From assembly GCF_900119825.1 (NCBI RefSeq), contig NZ_FPKR01000015.1, positions 1-64,000 of the forward strand: a stretch of 64,000 nt of DNA, written 5' to 3'. The notes beneath the pieces are model-generated. The model was not told the origin of the DNA. It worked only from the letters and a program-made list of their open reading frames with translations, and did no database searches. This document shows, piece by piece, positions 46,604-56,884 of the stretch. The translations under genes were made by a program, and so were the position numbers. The stretch is from Chitinimonas taiwanensis DSM 18899 (lineage in GTDB: Bacteria; Pseudomonadota; Gammaproteobacteria; Burkholderiales; Chitinimonadaceae). Position 1 is the stretch's first letter, and every line of letters begins with the position of its first letter.

Positions 46604-49600
46604 ATGCGCAACCGTACGCCCCGGCTACTGACTGCCCTGCTGGCCTTCGGCCTGCTGACGGCTGCGCTGTGGTTGATTCTGGCCGAGCGTGATCTGGAGC
46701 GGCAGCTGGCCCAGCAGCGTACGCTGGCCAACCAGCATCTGGCCCAGCAGGAGGCCATTCTGCGCCGTGCCCTGCATGGCCTGGATGCGCTGGAAGCGCT
46801 GCTGGCCAGCCAGCCACGCCCGCAGCCCGCGCACTTTCAGCAGCTCAAGCGCGCGCTGCAGGCCACGGCCGGCGTGCAGGACCTGTTCGTGGCCGAGCCG
46901 GTCAGCGCGGCCGGGCGCGATGCTTTCGAGCAGCGCTGGCGCGAGCTCTACCCGAACTATTCGCTGCTATTCCGCAGCCCCAGCAGCCAGCGTCTGCGTC
47001 TGCGCTCCACCGAATGGCTGGACTTCCTACCGGTCGTGTATGGCGACCCCTCGGCCAGCGCACGCTTTGGCCTCGGGCTTGATCTATCGGCCGAATTCGA
47101 CCTGATCCCCGACACCCTGGCCGGCCAGCCTGGCCAGCGCGCGCTATCACGCCCATTCCGGCTGGAGAGCGGCGAGATGGCGGTGCTGGCGCTGAGCTGG
47201 CAACGCACGCAGGGTCAGGGCCGCCTCTTGGGCAGCGTGCTGGTGCCCGCGCAGCTGCTGCGCCATATGTCGGAAACCCATGGTTGGCTGGATGTGGCCG
47301 AGGATGTGAGCCAGGCTGGCGAGGTGCTGGGCCTGCAGCTGAGCACGCTGCGCCCGAGCGGCCCGCTGCTGGCCGAGCGCCGCATCGAGCTGGCCGGGCG
47401 GCAATGGCGCCTGGCCAGTTATCGGAATGCGGTACCCGGCCTGATCGCGCCCGAGGTCGGTTGGATGATAGGCCTGGCTGGCCTGGTGCTCTGGCTGCAC
47501 CTGGCCATGGTCTGGTGGGGGCAGCGGCGTGCCAAGGCCGAGTTGCTGCGCCTGGTCGAGCCGCCCAGCCCACAGCCCTCGCCCGACACGCTGCGCAACC
47601 AGCAGCGCCTGCATGCGCTGTTGGAGACCAGCCGCGAGGCCATCCTGCTTGTCGACGATTTGGGCCACGTGCAGCAGGCCAATCCGGCCGCCGCGCAGCT
47701 GTTCGGCTATCCGCCCGAGCAGCTGGCGGGCATTAATCTGCCACTGCTGCTGCCCGAGCTGAACCTGGCCGCCGAGCCGCCCGAGGAGGCGCAGCTGGCG
47801 CGGCGAAGCGGCGGTAGCATGTTCCCGGTGCTATTGCGCAGCAGTGCGGTGCAGGACGACGGCGTGCGCATCCTCATCCTGTGCGATAACAGCGAGCGTC
47901 GGCATGCCGAGCGGCTGTTGTTTGAGAGCGAGCAGAAATACCGCGCGATTCTGGATACCGCCCAGGTCGGCATCTATCTGCTGCAGGACGGCAAACTCCA
48001 GTATGTGAACGCCGCCTTCGCCGCCTGCTTTGGGCGCATGCCGGCCGAGATGATGTTGCGCAGCAGCCTGGAGGAACTGGTCACGCCGGGCTGGCAGGCT
48101 GCGCTGGCCCTGGTGCTCGACCCGGTGGAATCGGGCGGCCGCCCGAGCGAGCTGCTTATGCAGCGCCCCGATGGTAGCAGCTTCTATGCGCTGCTCAGCG
48201 CGCGCCCCACGGTGCTGAACCGCCAGCCGGCGCTGGCCGGCTCGCTGCTTGATATCAGCGAACGTAAGCGGGCCGAGGAGGCACGCCTGCGCGCGGAAAT
48301 CCGCAATGTGGCGATTCTGGAGGCGATTCCCGATCTGATGCTGCAGCTCGATGCCGAGGGCAAGGTCATGGACTGTCGCGCCCAGGCTGGGGGGGGCGAA
48401 TTCGGCCTGACGCCCGAGTGCGTGGGCCAGCATTACCGGCTTGGCCTGCCGCAGTCACTGGTGCTGCCCCTGCAGGAGGCGCTGGCCCAACCCAAGGGTG
48501 TGCGCCTGCACAGCTTTGAATACAGCCTGGGTCTGCCCAGCGGCCTACGCCAGTTCGAGGCACGCCTGACCCCGGCCAGCGAAGGCGAATGGCTGCTGAT
48601 GGTGCGTGATATCACCACCCGCAAGGCGATCGAGGCCGAGCTGATCCGTCATCGCGACCATCTGGCTGAGCTGGTGCGCGAGCGCACCGCCGAACTCGAT
48701 ACCCTGTTTGCCGCCAGCCCCTTGCCAACGCTGTTTCTGGCGCGCCGGCACATCCTGGCCGTCAACCAGGCCTTCGTGACCCTGTTCGGCTACCCGGCCG
48801 ACAAGCTGATCGGCGCCTCGATGCGCAAGCTGCACGATGATGACGCCGAGTTCGAGCGCATTGGCAAGATCGCCTACCCGCCGCTACGCGAGGGCGGCGT
48901 GGTGCGGGTGGAAGTGCGCTACCGCGCGGCCGATGGCTGGCTGGTGCTGTGCGAAGCGTTTGGTAAGGCCATCGACCCGAACGACCCGCAGGCCGGTTCG
49001 ATCTGGGTATTTCAGGATATCGGCGAGCGGCGCGCGGCCGAGGAGGCGCTGCACCGTGCCAAGGAACTGGCCGAGGCGGCCAGCCATGCCAAGTCCGAAT
49101 TCCTGGCCAATATGTCGCACGAGCTGCGCACGCCCATGCATGCGGTGCTCAGCTTTGCCGAACTGGGCGAGCGGCGCGCCGAGAGCCTGGCCGACGAGAA
49201 GCTCGGCCACTATTTCAGCCGCATCCGCAGCAGTGGCCAGCGCCTCTTGCACATCCTCAACGATCTGCTCGACCTGTCCAAGCTCGAGGCCGGCAAGATG
49301 CGCTATGAGATGCGCATGCTCGATGTGCAGCCGCTCCTGCGCGAGGTGGCTGAGGAATTCGCCCCGCTGGCCCGCCCGCGCGGGGTGGAGATTGTGCTGG
49401 CCGTCGACCCCGATCTGCCCGCCCTGCGTGGTGATGCGCTGCGCCTGGGCCAGGTCTTGCGTAACCTGGTCGGCAATGCGCTGCGCTACAGCCCGGATGG
49501 TGCACAGATCATCCTGCGCGCCGAAAACGCCGGCAAGGAACTGCAGCTGATGGTGGAGGACGCCGGGGTCGGCATTCCGCCCGAGGAATTGGGCTTGATC

Positions 49601-49768
49601 TTCGACAAATTCGTGCAAAGCTCGAAAACGAATACCGGCGCCGGCGGCACCGGCCTGGGCCTTGCCATCTGCCGCGAGATCGTCGCCGCCCATGCCGGCC
49701 GCATCATGGCGGAGAACCGCGCCGAGGGCGGCGCACGCTTCCGCGTCTGCCTGCCCTGGCAGGCTTGA
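46604..49768 (+). CDS. Multi-PAS sensor histidine kinase
   Basis: A 1054-residue protein: TM about 8-26, extracytoplasmic CHASE-like region about 30-280, TM about 285-305, then PAS domains (LLETSREAILLVDDLGH; ILDTAQVGIYLLQDGK; LEAIPDLMLQLD; LFAASPLPTLFL) and a HisKA/HATPase core with H839 in NMSHELRTPMHAVLSF and GGTGLGLAI. No receiver domain. The response regulator 84 bp downstream is the likely partner. An eight-G run at 48389-48396 lies in-frame within the coding region. The start at 46604 lacks a strong ribosome-binding site; coupling with ParA translation is possible. Confidence 0.9.
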   Translation: MRNRTPRLLTALLAFGLLTAALWLILAERDLERQLAQQRTLANQHLAQQEAILRRALHGLDALEALLASQPRPQPAHFQQLKRALQATAGVQDLFVAEPVSAAGRDAFEQRWRELYPNYSLLFRSPSSQRLRLRSTEWLDFLPVVYGDPSASARFGLGLDLSAEFDLIPDTLAGQPGQRALSRPFRLESGEMAVLALSWQRTQGQGRLLGSVLVPAQLLRHMSETHGWLDVAEDVSQAGEVLGLQLSTLRPSGPLLAERRIELAGRQWRLASYRNAVPGLIAPEVGWMIGLAGLVLWLHLAMVWWGQRRAKAELLRLVEPPSPQPSPDTLRNQQRLHALLETSREAILLVDDLGHVQQANPAAAQLFGYPPEQLAGINLPLLLPELNLAAEPPEEAQLARRSGGSMFPVLLRSSAVQDDGVRILILCDNSERRHAERLLFESEQKYRAILDTAQVGIYLLQDGKLQYVNAAFAACFGRMPAEMMLRSSLEELVTPGWQAALALVLDPVESGGRPSELLMQRPDGSSFYALLSARPTVLNRQPALAGSLLDISERKRAEEARLRAEIRNVAILEAIPDLMLQLDAEGKVMDCRAQAGGGEFGLTPECVGQHYRLGLPQSLVLPLQEALAQPKGVRLHSFEYSLGLPSGLRQFEARLTPASEGEWLLMVRDITTRKAIEAELIRHRDHLAELVRERTAELDTLFAASPLPTLFLARRHILAVNQAFVTLFGYPADKLIGASMRKLHDDDAEFERIGKIAYPPLREGGVVRVEVRYRAADGWLVLCEAFGKAIDPNDPQAGSIWVFQDIGERRAAEEALHRAKELAEAASHAKSEFLANMSHELRTPMHAVLSFAELGERRAESLADEKLGHYFSRIRSSGQRLLHILNDLLDLSKLEAGKMRYEMRMLDVQPLLREVAEEFAPLARPRGVEIVLAVDPDLPALRGDALRLGQVLRNLVGNALRYSPDGAQIILRAENAGKELQLMVEDAGVGIPPEELGLIFDKFVQSSKTNTGAGGTGLGLAICREIVAAHAGRIMAENRAEGGARFRVCLPWQA

Positions 49769-49852
49769 GCGCGCCGGCCTTGCGATCGATTCTTGTCTGA
49801 CAGGCCGCGGATCTCGGTGTATAAATCCTTGGCTAGGAATAAGGAAACGCTA

Positions 49853-50755
49853 ATGGTATCTCCCAAACCCGCCACGCTGCTGCTGGTCGACGATGAGCCC
49901 TTCAATCTGGAGATTCTGGCCGAGCACTTGATCGAGGCTGGCTATCTGATCGAAATGGCCCACGATGGCGAGGCGGCCTGGGATTGCCTGATGCAGGACG
50001 CGCGCCGCTACGATGCCGTGCTGCTCGACCGCATGATGCCGGGCCTGAATGGCATGGAAGTGCTGCGCCGCATGCAGGCCAATGCCCAGCTGTCCACGCT
50101 GCCGGTGATCATGCAGACCGCGGTTGGCTCGGCCGAGGCGGTGCGCGAGGGCATGGAGGCGGGCGCTTATTACTATCTGACCAAGCCCTTCGAGCGCGAC
50201 ATCCTGCTGGCCATCGTGGCGGCGGCCGTGGCCCAGCATCGTCTGCACAGCCAGGCCAAACGTGCGGCCGAGAACCCGCTCGATGCCATGCTGCTGCTAC
50301 AGGCGGCGGAATTCCAGCTTGGCACCCTGGATGAGGCGCAGCGCCTGGCTGGCTTGCTGTGCCGTGGCAGCAAGCAGCCGGAGCGGGTGGCCATGGGCCT
50401 GACCGAGCTGATGGTGAATGCCATCGAGCACGGCAATCTGGGCCTCGGTTATGCCGAAAAAAAAGCCATGATGCAGACTGGCCGCTGGCGCGAAACCCTG
50501 GAAGCGCGCCAACGCCAGCCCGAATTCATCGACAAGCGTGTGCGCATCAAAGTCGCGCGTCAGGACGATCTGCTACAGGTCGAGGTCTGCGACGAAGGCC
50601 AGGGCTTCGAATGGCAGCAGTATCTGGAGTTCGATCCAGCGCGCGCCTTCGACCCAAACGGGCGCGGCATCTCCATGGCCCGTGCGATGAGCTTTGAATC
50701 GCTCGACTATCTGGGCGCCGGCAACCGCGTGCTGGCCACCATCAAGCTGGCCTGA
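49853..50755 (+). CDS. Response regulator with anti-sigma-type ATPase output
   Basis: A 300-residue protein: receiver domain (residues 8-125; acceptor D59 in VLLDRMMPGLNG, K in YYLTKPFE) and C-terminal HATPase_c_2 domain of the SpoIIAB/RsbW kind (GLTELMVNAIEHGN, then DEGQGFEW and GRGISMARAMS). Such domains phosphorylate antisigma antagonists or bind sigma-like partners. AAGGA precedes the ATG at 49853. It overlaps the convergent comEC gene by 49 bp. Together with the upstream kinase it forms a probable two-component pathway. Confidence 0.85.
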   Translation: MVSPKPATLLLVDDEPFNLEILAEHLIEAGYLIEMAHDGEAAWDCLMQDARRYDAVLLDRMMPGLNGMEVLRRMQANAQLSTLPVIMQTAVGSAEAVREGMEAGAYYYLTKPFERDILLAIVAAAVAQHRLHSQAKRAAENPLDAMLLLQAAEFQLGTLDEAQRLAGLLCRGSKQPERVAMGLTELMVNAIEHGNLGLGYAEKKAMMQTGRWRETLEARQRQPEFIDKRVRIKVARQDDLLQVEVCDEGQGFEWQQYLEFDPARAFDPNGRGISMARAMSFESLDYLGAGNRVLATIKLA

Positions 50756-53043
50756 TCGCGCGGCGACGGCCGCCAGTAGCGCGGCTGCCGCGCTGCTTGG
50801 CTATGCGCCGACCAACCTTGTGCATCGAAGCGCAGCGTGACCGCCCCGGCCACATCACTACGCCATACCGCGCTGCCCGCCGCCTGGTAGCGCGCCACCA
50901 CCTCGGGGCGCGGATGGCGAAAGCGGTTCTGGTAGCCATTGCTGGCCAGCGCCAGTTGCGGCGACACCGCCGCGATAAAGCCGGGTGAGGATGCACTGTG
51001 CGAGCCATGGTGCGGCATCAGCAGCACATCGCTGTCCAGCGCGCTGTGCGCCGCCACCAAGTCCGCTTCCTCGCGCCGGCCGATATCGCCGGGAATCAGC
51101 AGGCTGCCGCCCGGCCCCGCGATGCGCAGCACACAGCTGCGCGCATTGTCATCCTCGCCGTCCGCCGCCTGCGTCGGGTGCAGCAGCGTAAACACCACCC
51201 CATCCCACACCCAGTGCTGGCCGGCCTGGCAGGGTAGCTGGCGCGCGGGCAGCGCGCTGTGCAACAGGGAACGCGGTAGCGCGCCGTGCAGGGTATGCAC
51301 CGGCAGCTCGGCCAGCAGGGCGGCGGCACCGCCGGTATGGTCGCCATCGTCATGGCTGAGCATCAGCACATCGAGCGCCCGTACGCCCAGCGCGCGCAGC
51401 CCGGCCGGCACCACGCGCCCACCGCCACCCTCCGGTCCGGCATCGAAAAGCAGCGCATGTTGCTGGGTCTGCACCAGCACGGCCAGGCCCTGGCCCACAT
51501 CAAACACGGTGGCGCGGAAGGTGCCGGCCGTCATGGGCGTTTGGCGCGGCAGCAGTAAGGGCAAGAGTAAGAGCGCTGCCAACCAGCGCCCCGGCACGCC
51601 GCGTGGCAACAGCAGCAGCGCCACCGCCAGCGCGGCCGGCAGCAGTGTCCAGGCCGGCGGCTGCGCCTGCGACCACAGCGCCGCCGGCTGGCCCAGCGGG
51701 CCGATCAGCCACAGGGTGGCGGCCAGTACGCTATGGCCAAGCACAAGCAGCTGGCCGCTCGGGTCCACACTGCCCAGCAGCGCGAGCGGGGTGACCACGG
51801 CGCTGATGGCCGGAATGGCCAGCGCGTTCGCCACCGGCGAGCTGAGCGGTAGCTGTTGGAACAGCACCAGCAGGAGCGGCAGGCTGCCCAGCGTGGCCGC
51901 CCATTGCACATTGCCCCATTGGCGCAGCCGGCTGCGCCAGTCCAAGCGGCGGCCCTGGTGCCCGCTCAGCGCCCACAGCATGGCGCCCACGGTCAGGAAG
52001 GATAGCCAGAAGCCGGCCGACAGCACGGCCCAGGGGTCAAGCACAATCACCACCGCCAGCGCTGCGCACCAAGTGGTGGACACCGCCAGATGCCGGCCGC
52101 TGAGCAGGGCCAGTGCGGCGGTGCCCAGCATGAACAGCGTGCGCTGGGTGGGCACCGAAAAGCCGGCCAGCAGGCTGTAGGCGAGGGCAGCCAGCACGCC
52201 GGCCAGCAGCGCCGCATGGCGGGCTGGATAGCGCAGGGTCAGCCTGCTGGAACGCCGCCATAGCGCGCCCACCAGCCCACCAAACAGGCCGGCCAGCAGC
52301 GTGACATGCAGACCGCTGATCGACACCAGATGGGTAATGCCGGTGGCGCGGAACAGCTGCCATTGCGCCTGGCTGATGCCGCCCTGCTCGCCCACCACCA
52401 GGGCCACCATCACCCCGGTATAGCTGCGCTCGCCCAGACTGGTCTGGATGTGCGCAGCCAGCCGCGCGCGTAGCGCATGCAGAAAGTGGCTGGGGCTGGG
52501 CTGGAAGTCGTCCAGCAGTTGTCGCCCACGCTTTTGCACGCTGCCGGTCGCCCCTATGCCCTCGCCCAGCAGCCAGGCTGCGTAATCACTGCCACCGGGG
52601 TTCAGGCTGCCATGCGGGCGCTTCAGGCGCAGCTGCAGCTGCCAGTGCTGGCCGGGCTGCCAGGCGGTAGCGGGGCGAGTGTAATCATTCAGCAGTAAAA
52701 GCGGCGGCACGCCGGGCGGAGCCTCGGTAACTTGCAGGCGAAAACGCGGCCCATAGCGCGAAGGTTGCGGCAGCCCCAGCACGTTGCCTTGTACGTTCAA
52801 CACCTCGCCCTCCAGCGCCGCGGGCAGCCACTGCGCAAGCCGGCTTTCCGCCCGCCAGCCCGCATAGGCAAAACCCAGGCAGAACGCACACAGGCAAACC
52901 AGCGCCACGCGCCCAGGCCGCCACTGCCGCGCCAGCAGTGCGCAGGCCACGGTCAGCATTAGCCAAGGCCATAACACCGGCAGCTGCGCCTGCCACTGCA
53001 GACATAGCACGCCAGCCACGTAAGCAAGCACGGCCAGCCGCAC
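50707..53043 (-). CDS. comEC: DNA internalization-related competence protein ComEC/Rec2
   Basis: A 778-residue integral membrane protein. After two N-terminal TMs comes a DUF4131-type domain, then the polytopic Competence domain ([19 protein letters not shown]) and a C-terminal metallo-beta-lactamase domain ([26 protein letters not shown]). It forms the inner-membrane channel for single-stranded DNA uptake. Translation begins at GTG 53043, preceded by GAGGAGGA. The last 49 bp overlap the convergent response-regulator gene, so the reading of the two C-termini is tightly constrained. Confidence 0.93.
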   Translation of the reverse strand: MRLAVLAYVAGVLCLQWQAQLPVLWPWLMLTVACALLARQWRPGRVALVCLCAFCLGFAYAGWRAESRLAQWLPAALEGEVLNVQGNVLGLPQPSRYGPRFRLQVTEAPPGVPPLLLLNDYTRPATAWQPGQHWQLQLRLKRPHGSLNPGGSDYAAWLLGEGIGATGSVQKRGRQLLDDFQPSPSHFLHALRARLAAHIQTSLGERSYTGVMVALVVGEQGGISQAQWQLFRATGITHLVSISGLHVTLLAGLFGGLVGALWRRSSRLTLRYPARHAALLAGVLAALAYSLLAGFSVPTQRTLFMLGTAALALLSGRHLAVSTTWCAALAVVIVLDPWAVLSAGFWLSFLTVGAMLWALSGHQGRRLDWRSRLRQWGNVQWAATLGSLPLLLVLFQQLPLSSPVANALAIPAISAVVTPLALLGSVDPSGQLLVLGHSVLAATLWLIGPLGQPAALWSQAQPPAWTLLPAALAVALLLLPRGVPGRWLAALLLLPLLLPRQTPMTAGTFRATVFDVGQGLAVLVQTQQHALLFDAGPEGGGGRVVPAGLRALGVRALDVLMLSHDDGDHTGGAAALLAELPVHTLHGALPRSLLHSALPARQLPCQAGQHWVWDGVVFTLLHPTQAADGEDDNARSCVLRIAGPGGSLLIPGDIGRREEADLVAAHSALDSDVLLMPHHGSHSASSPGFIAAVSPQLALASNGYQNRFRHPRPEVVARYQAAGSAVWRSDVAGAVTLRFDAQGWSAHSQAARQPRYWRPSPRDQASLMVASTRLPAPR

Positions 53044-53289
53044 GCGTCCTCCTCAGTCATTTATTTGATGGTTTGCTTCATCCTAGCGACTGAATGGCGG
53101 GATGTTGAACAGCCATGCTGCTGGCAACGAGGCAGATGTCGCAGCGCTGGAGACAGTGATGGATTCAGCCGCTTGATCAGCTCAAGGCGTGTTGCCCCAC
53201 TTGCACGCCCGGGTTTCCTCGGCAGCGCTTATCTGTCCCTCAATGCGATAATCGCCGGCAATACCACCCAGCCACCGCGCCCTTCTATT

Positions 53290-54093
53290 GTGTCCACCAT
53301 CTTCAGCAGCGACTCCGCCACCAACAACACTTTGCCCGGTCTCTACTGCGCAGACCCGGCCCGATTGGCCGAGGCGCAGGCGCTGGCGGACTCGCATGGC
53401 TTTGCGCTGCTGGCCGCCTTGCCCGATGCCGGCCATGCGCTGGTGCTGGATGGTGACAAGCTCGCCCTGCATAGCCTGGGCAAGGGTGCGCCGGGGCCGG
53501 TGTGGGTGGATTTTGTGGCGGGGGCGCTGGCCTGGCGGCGCAAACATGGCGGTGGACGGGGGCAAGGGGTAGCCAAGGCCTGTGGGCTGAAAGCGGGTGC
53601 CACGCCGCATGTGCTGGATGCCACGGCCGGCTTGGGGCGCGATGGCTTTGTGCTGGCTACCCTCGGTTGCCGGGTCGACCTGATCGAGCGCTCGCCGGTG
53701 GCGGCGGCGCTGCTGGCCGATGGCCTGGCGCGCGCCGCGCAGGACCCCGAGGTAGCCGAGATCGCCGCGCGCATGACCTTGCATCAGGGCAGTAGTGCAG
53801 ATCTGCTCGCCCACTGGCGTGGCGAGCGGCCCGAGGTGATTTACCTTGATCCGATGTTTCCCGAGACCAAAGCCAAGTCCGCGCTGTCCAAGAAGGACAT
53901 GCACACCTTTCAGCAGGTAGTGGGTGCCGATGCGGACGCCGATGCGCTGCTGGCGCCGGCTCGTGCGCTGGCCAGCAAGCGCGTGGCGGTCAAGCGGCCG
54001 CGCCATGCGCCGCTCCTGGCGGGCGAAAAGCCCGCCTTCAGCCTGGAGGGCGATAGCGTACGTTTCGACATCTATTTGCCGCTGAGCCCCTAG
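53290..54093 (+). CDS. rsmJ: 16S rRNA (guanine1516-N2)-methyltransferase
   Basis: About 267 residues. The SAM-binding core reads [19 protein letters not shown] and VIYLDPMFP, the RsmJ-specific catalytic motif, followed by [17 protein letters not shown]. It methylates G1516 of 16S rRNA. The start is uncertain: GTG at 53290 gives a length close to E. coli RsmJ (250); no ATG or clear ribosome-binding site is available. Upstream in-frame codons reach back to 53065 but have no family resemblance. Confidence 0.88.
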   Translation: MSTIFSSDSATNNTLPGLYCADPARLAEAQALADSHGFALLAALPDAGHALVLDGDKLALHSLGKGAPGPVWVDFVAGALAWRRKHGGGRGQGVAKACGLKAGATPHVLDATAGLGRDGFVLATLGCRVDLIERSPVAAALLADGLARAAQDPEVAEIAARMTLHQGSSADLLAHWRGERPEVIYLDPMFPETKAKSALSKKDMHTFQQVVGADADADALLAPARALASKRVAVKRPRHAPLLAGEKPAFSLEGDSVRFDIYLPLSP

Positions 54094-54223
54094 CGCTTGC
54101 TTGGTTTGCGGGGAAACCCTGTCGTGCAAGCGTAGTCGGGCGCGGCTAGACTACGCGCCAGTCCGGTGACCTACCGGCCGGCGATATCAGACAGGCCGCC
54201 ACGAGCGGCCGGCGGAGACAAGC

Positions 54224-55624
54224 ATGGCAATCAGTGTGTTCGACCTGTTCAAAATCGGCATCGGGCCGTCCAGTTCCCATACCGTGGGGCCGATGCGCGC
54301 GGCGCGGCAATTCATGCAGCGCATCGAGCGCGCGGGCATGCTGGCCCAGGTGGCCAGCATCAAGGCCGAGCTGTATGGCTCGCTCGGGGCCACTGGCAAG
54401 GGCCACGGCTCGGATATCGCGGTGCTGCTAGGCCTCATGGGCGAGGAGCCGCAGCTGGTGGATACCGATGCGGTGCCGGCACTGATCGCCGCGGTGCGCA
54501 GCAGCAAGCGCCTGCACCTAATGGGTGCACACGAGATTGCCTTCGAGGAGCCGCAGCACCTGGTGCTGCACAAGCGCAAATCGTTGCCCTATCACCCGAA
54601 CGGCATGATCTTCGCCGCCTTCGCCGCCGATGGCAGTGAGATCGAGCGACGGGCGTATTACTCGGTGGGCGGCGGCTTCGTGGTGGACGAGCATGCGGTC
54701 GAGGGCGGCTTTACCCCGCCGACCGCCGAGGTGCTGACCCATCCCTTCAATACCGGCGCGCAACTCTTGGCCCTGTGCGAGCGCGAGGGCAAATCGATCA
54801 GCCAGCTGATGCTGGAGAACGAGCTGGCCTGGCGCAGCGAGGCCGAGGTGCGCGAAAAGCTGCTTGGCATCTGGGCGGTGATGCGCGCCTGTGTGCAGCG
54901 CGGCTGCAAGACCGAGGGCATTCTGCCCGGCGGCATGAAGGTGAGGCGCCGTGCGGCCGATCTGTTCCAGCAGCTATCCAGCAAGCCCGAGGCCGCGCTG
55001 CGCGACCCGCTGACCGTGCTGGACTGGGTGAACCTGTACGCGCTGGCGGTGAACGAGGAAAACGCTGGCGGCGGCCGCGTGGTGACGGCGCCCACTAATG
55101 GCGCGGCCGGCATCGTTCCGGCCGTGCTCCACTACTACGCCAACTTCGTGCCCGGCGCGAACGAGGACGGCATCGTGCGTTTCCTGCTCACCGCCGGGGC
55201 AATCGGCATCCTGTTCAAGACCAATGCGAGCATTTCGGGTGCCGAGGTTGGCTGCCAGGGCGAGGTCGGCTCGGCCTGCTCGATGGCGGCTGGTGCGCTG
55301 TGCGAAGTATTGGGTGGCATGCCCGAACAGGTGGAGAACGCGGCCGAGATCGGCATGGAACACAATCTGGGCCTGACCTGCGACCCAGTCGGCGGCCTAG
55401 TGCAGGTGCCGTGCATCGAACGCAATGCGATGGCCAGCATCAAAGCCATCAATGCGGCACGCATGGCCTTGCGCGGTGACGGCAAGCACTTCATCTCGCT
55501 CGATAGAGTGATTCGTACCATGCGCGATACCGGGCGTGATATGCATATCAAATACAAGGAAACCGCGCGTGGCGGACTGGCCATCGACATCGTCGAAGTG
55601 CCGGTCAATGTGGTCGAATGCTGA
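54224..55624 (+). CDS. sdaA: L-serine ammonia-lyase, iron-sulfur-dependent
   Basis: A 466-residue single-chain SdaA. The N-terminal beta domain starts [25 protein letters not shown]; the catalytic alpha domain contains the 4Fe-4S cysteines in [24 protein letters not shown] and VPCIERN. It deaminates L-serine to pyruvate and ammonia. GGAG lies 9 bp before the ATG. cysK, which consumes O-acetylserine, is in the same neighbourhood but on the other strand. Confidence 0.95.
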   Translation: MAISVFDLFKIGIGPSSSHTVGPMRAARQFMQRIERAGMLAQVASIKAELYGSLGATGKGHGSDIAVLLGLMGEEPQLVDTDAVPALIAAVRSSKRLHLMGAHEIAFEEPQHLVLHKRKSLPYHPNGMIFAAFAADGSEIERRAYYSVGGGFVVDEHAVEGGFTPPTAEVLTHPFNTGAQLLALCEREGKSISQLMLENELAWRSEAEVREKLLGIWAVMRACVQRGCKTEGILPGGMKVRRRAADLFQQLSSKPEAALRDPLTVLDWVNLYALAVNEENAGGGRVVTAPTNGAAGIVPAVLHYYANFVPGANEDGIVRFLLTAGAIGILFKTNASISGAEVGCQGEVGSACSMAAGALCEVLGGMPEQVENAAEIGMEHNLGLTCDPVGGLVQVPCIERNAMASIKAINAARMALRGDGKHFISLDRVIRTMRDTGRDMHIKYKETARGGLAIDIVEVPVNVVEC

Positions 55625-55743
55625 CAGCCTGTCGGCGCTAGCCGCATTCTGCGTCCGTGCCGGCGCCGACTGTCTGGAGCGGGCCGACAGCCAGCCCAGG
55701 CTGCAGCTAATCTGAGCCCATGTTCACAACAAGGAGCGCTGTC

Positions 55744-56103
55744 ATGACTGAAGTGATGCTGTCCGAGGAGGCCGAACGTTCGAGTTCGCAGCTGGTGCTG
55801 GCCATCTATATCCTGATCGCGGTGTCGGTGTTTACCGCCATGTGCACCGGCATCATCGGGGTGATCATTGCCCATATCAAACGCGATGAAGCGCGTGGCA
55901 GCTGGCTGGAATCGCATTTCGACTGGCTGATCCAGACCTTCTGGTATTCGATAGCTGGCTATGCGCTGGCGGGTTTGCTGGCGCTGACCATCATCGGCAT
56001 CCCACTGGCCGGCCTGCTGGTGGTGGCGACCTGGTTGTGGAGCGTGTATCGCCTGGTGAAGGGCTTTCTGCAATGGAATGAACGAAAGGCTGTATTGGCG
56101 TGA
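55744..56103 (+). CDS. Small membrane protein (DUF4870-like)
   Basis: A 119-residue protein with an N-terminal hydrophilic part, a TM (about 18-45) that runs into the conserved [19 protein letters not shown], and two more TMs. Similar small membrane proteins precede or follow dtd in related beta-proteobacteria; function unknown. AAGGAG precedes the ATG at 55744. Its stop overlaps the dtd start, so the two are translated together. Confidence 0.75.
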   Translation: MTEVMLSEEAERSSSQLVLAIYILIAVSVFTAMCTGIIGVIIAHIKRDEARGSWLESHFDWLIQTFWYSIAGYALAGLLALTIIGIPLAGLLVVATWLWSVYRLVKGFLQWNERKAVLA

Positions 56104-56552
56104 GGGTGTTGTTGCAAAGAGTGAGTAGCGCCGCCGTGGCGGTGAATGCGCAGACCGTGGGCCAGATCGGCCCCGGTCTGTTGTTATTGGTGGGGGCGGA
56201 GGCCGAGGATGGCCCGGCCGATATTGCCTGGCTGGTGGGCAAGATCAGCAAGCTGCGCGTGTTTGGGGATGCGGACGGGGTGATGAACCGCTCGCTGCTG
56301 GATACCGGCGGTGAGGTGCTGGCGGTCAGCCAGTTCACGCTGTTTGCCAGCGTGAAGAAGGGCAACCGCCCATCCTGGAGTCGCGCGGCACCCGGCTTGG
56401 TGTCCCAGCCGCTGTTCGATGCCTTCGTGGCGGCCATGGCGGCCGAGATCGGCAAGCCGGTACCGACCGGGGTATTCGGCGCCGATATGCAGGTGAGCCT
56501 GGTCAATGACGGGCCGGTAACGCTGCTGCTCGACTCCCGTCACCCCGAATAA
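56100..56552 (+). CDS. dtd: D-aminoacyl-tRNA deacylase
   Basis: A 150-residue protein beginning with GTG, whose TG is shared with the stop of the preceding gene (GTGA overlap). The Dtd signatures SQFTLFA and NDGPVT are present (E. coli Dtd has SQFTL and NDGPVT too). It removes D-amino acids and glycine wrongly attached to tRNAs. Confidence 0.95.
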   Translation: MRVLLQRVSSAAVAVNAQTVGQIGPGLLLLVGAEAEDGPADIAWLVGKISKLRVFGDADGVMNRSLLDTGGEVLAVSQFTLFASVKKGNRPSWSRAAPGLVSQPLFDAFVAAMAAEIGKPVPTGVFGADMQVSLVNDGPVTLLLDSRHPE

Positions 56553-56565
56553 GGGGCGTCCCGGC

Positions 56566-56594
56566 TTGACGAGCCCCATCGCCGCGCATACAGT
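56566..56594 (+). promoter_or_regulatory. Sigma70-like promoter before the riboswitch region
   Basis: TTGACG (56566-56571) and TACAGT (56589-56594) are separated by exactly 17 bp. The predicted start, near 56601, falls just before the first aptamer helix at 56604, which fits a promoter dedicated to this leader. Confidence 0.75.
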
Positions 56595-56601
56595 GCGGCC
56601 C

Positions 56602-56661
56602 ATAGCGCCGATTTGAACCATCAGCTTGCGGGCGCTTAATAAATACGGCTAAAGCGTGGTG
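56602..56661 (+). promoter_or_regulatory. SAM-II (SAM_alpha) riboswitch aptamer, first of two
   Basis: P1 pairs AGCGCC (56604-56609) with GGCGCT (56631-56636). Loop L1 starts GATTTGAACC and contains GCTTGC; L3 reads TAATAAATACG and is followed by GCTAAAGC (about 56648-56655). The pseudoknot helix can form between ACCA (56617-56620) and TGGT (56657-56660) and between GCTT (56624-56627) and AAGC (56652-56655). Sequence and spacing match the metA-type SAM-II aptamer, which binds S-adenosylmethionine. An intrinsic terminator lies 54 bp downstream. Confidence 0.8.
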
Positions 56662-56714
56662 AAGCTGCAAGGCGCTACTGCATCAAGCAAGGCAATAGCG
56701 CCCGAAACAGCCGC

Positions 56715-56756
56715 AAACCCGCTGGCCACTGAAAAGTGCAGCGGGTTTTTTGTTTT
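56715..56756 (+). terminator. Intrinsic terminator between the two aptamers
   Basis: A ten-bp stem AAACCCGCTG/CAGCGGGTTT with an inner CACT-GAAA-AGTG hairpin is followed by a T-rich tail (56746-56757). It separates the first aptamer from the second and could act as the switch of the first, although pairing with the aptamer is not evident. Confidence 0.85.
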
Positions 56757-56764
56757 TCGTTTCA

Positions 56765-56840
56765 ACGCGCCGATTTAATCGACAACTTGCGGGGCGCGTG
56801 GCAGCTGGGCTGCCGAATCCAGAACCGCTAAAGCGCCGCC
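56765..56840 (+). promoter_or_regulatory. SAM-II-like riboswitch aptamer, second (variant)
   Basis: P1 pairs ACGCGCC (56765-56771) with GGCGCGT (56793-56799). L1 reads GATTTAATCGACAACTTGC and GCTAAAGC appears at 56827-56834, all SAM-II signatures. The L3 segment is longer and contains an extra hairpin GGCAGC-TGG-GCTGCC (56800-56814). A GC-rich hairpin (56838-56852) follows, then GGAG (56875-56878) and the start codon of a small gene, so translational control is plausible. Confidence 0.65.
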
Positions 56841-56884
56841 CCGGTCCGGGGCTTCGCTGTCGTACAACCGCATCGGAGCTGCCC

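Noticed and set aside
50457-50464. Eight-A run in the response-regulator gene as a programmed frameshift site
   Set aside because: The shifted frames give no recognisable product and the continuing zero frame completes a normal ATPase domain; it is simply a Glu-Lys-Lys coding stretch.
53065-53289. N-terminal extension of RsmJ to an upstream ATG
   Set aside because: The added 75 residues include Arg/Cys-rich text unlike any methyltransferase, and the resulting protein would be far longer than the family.
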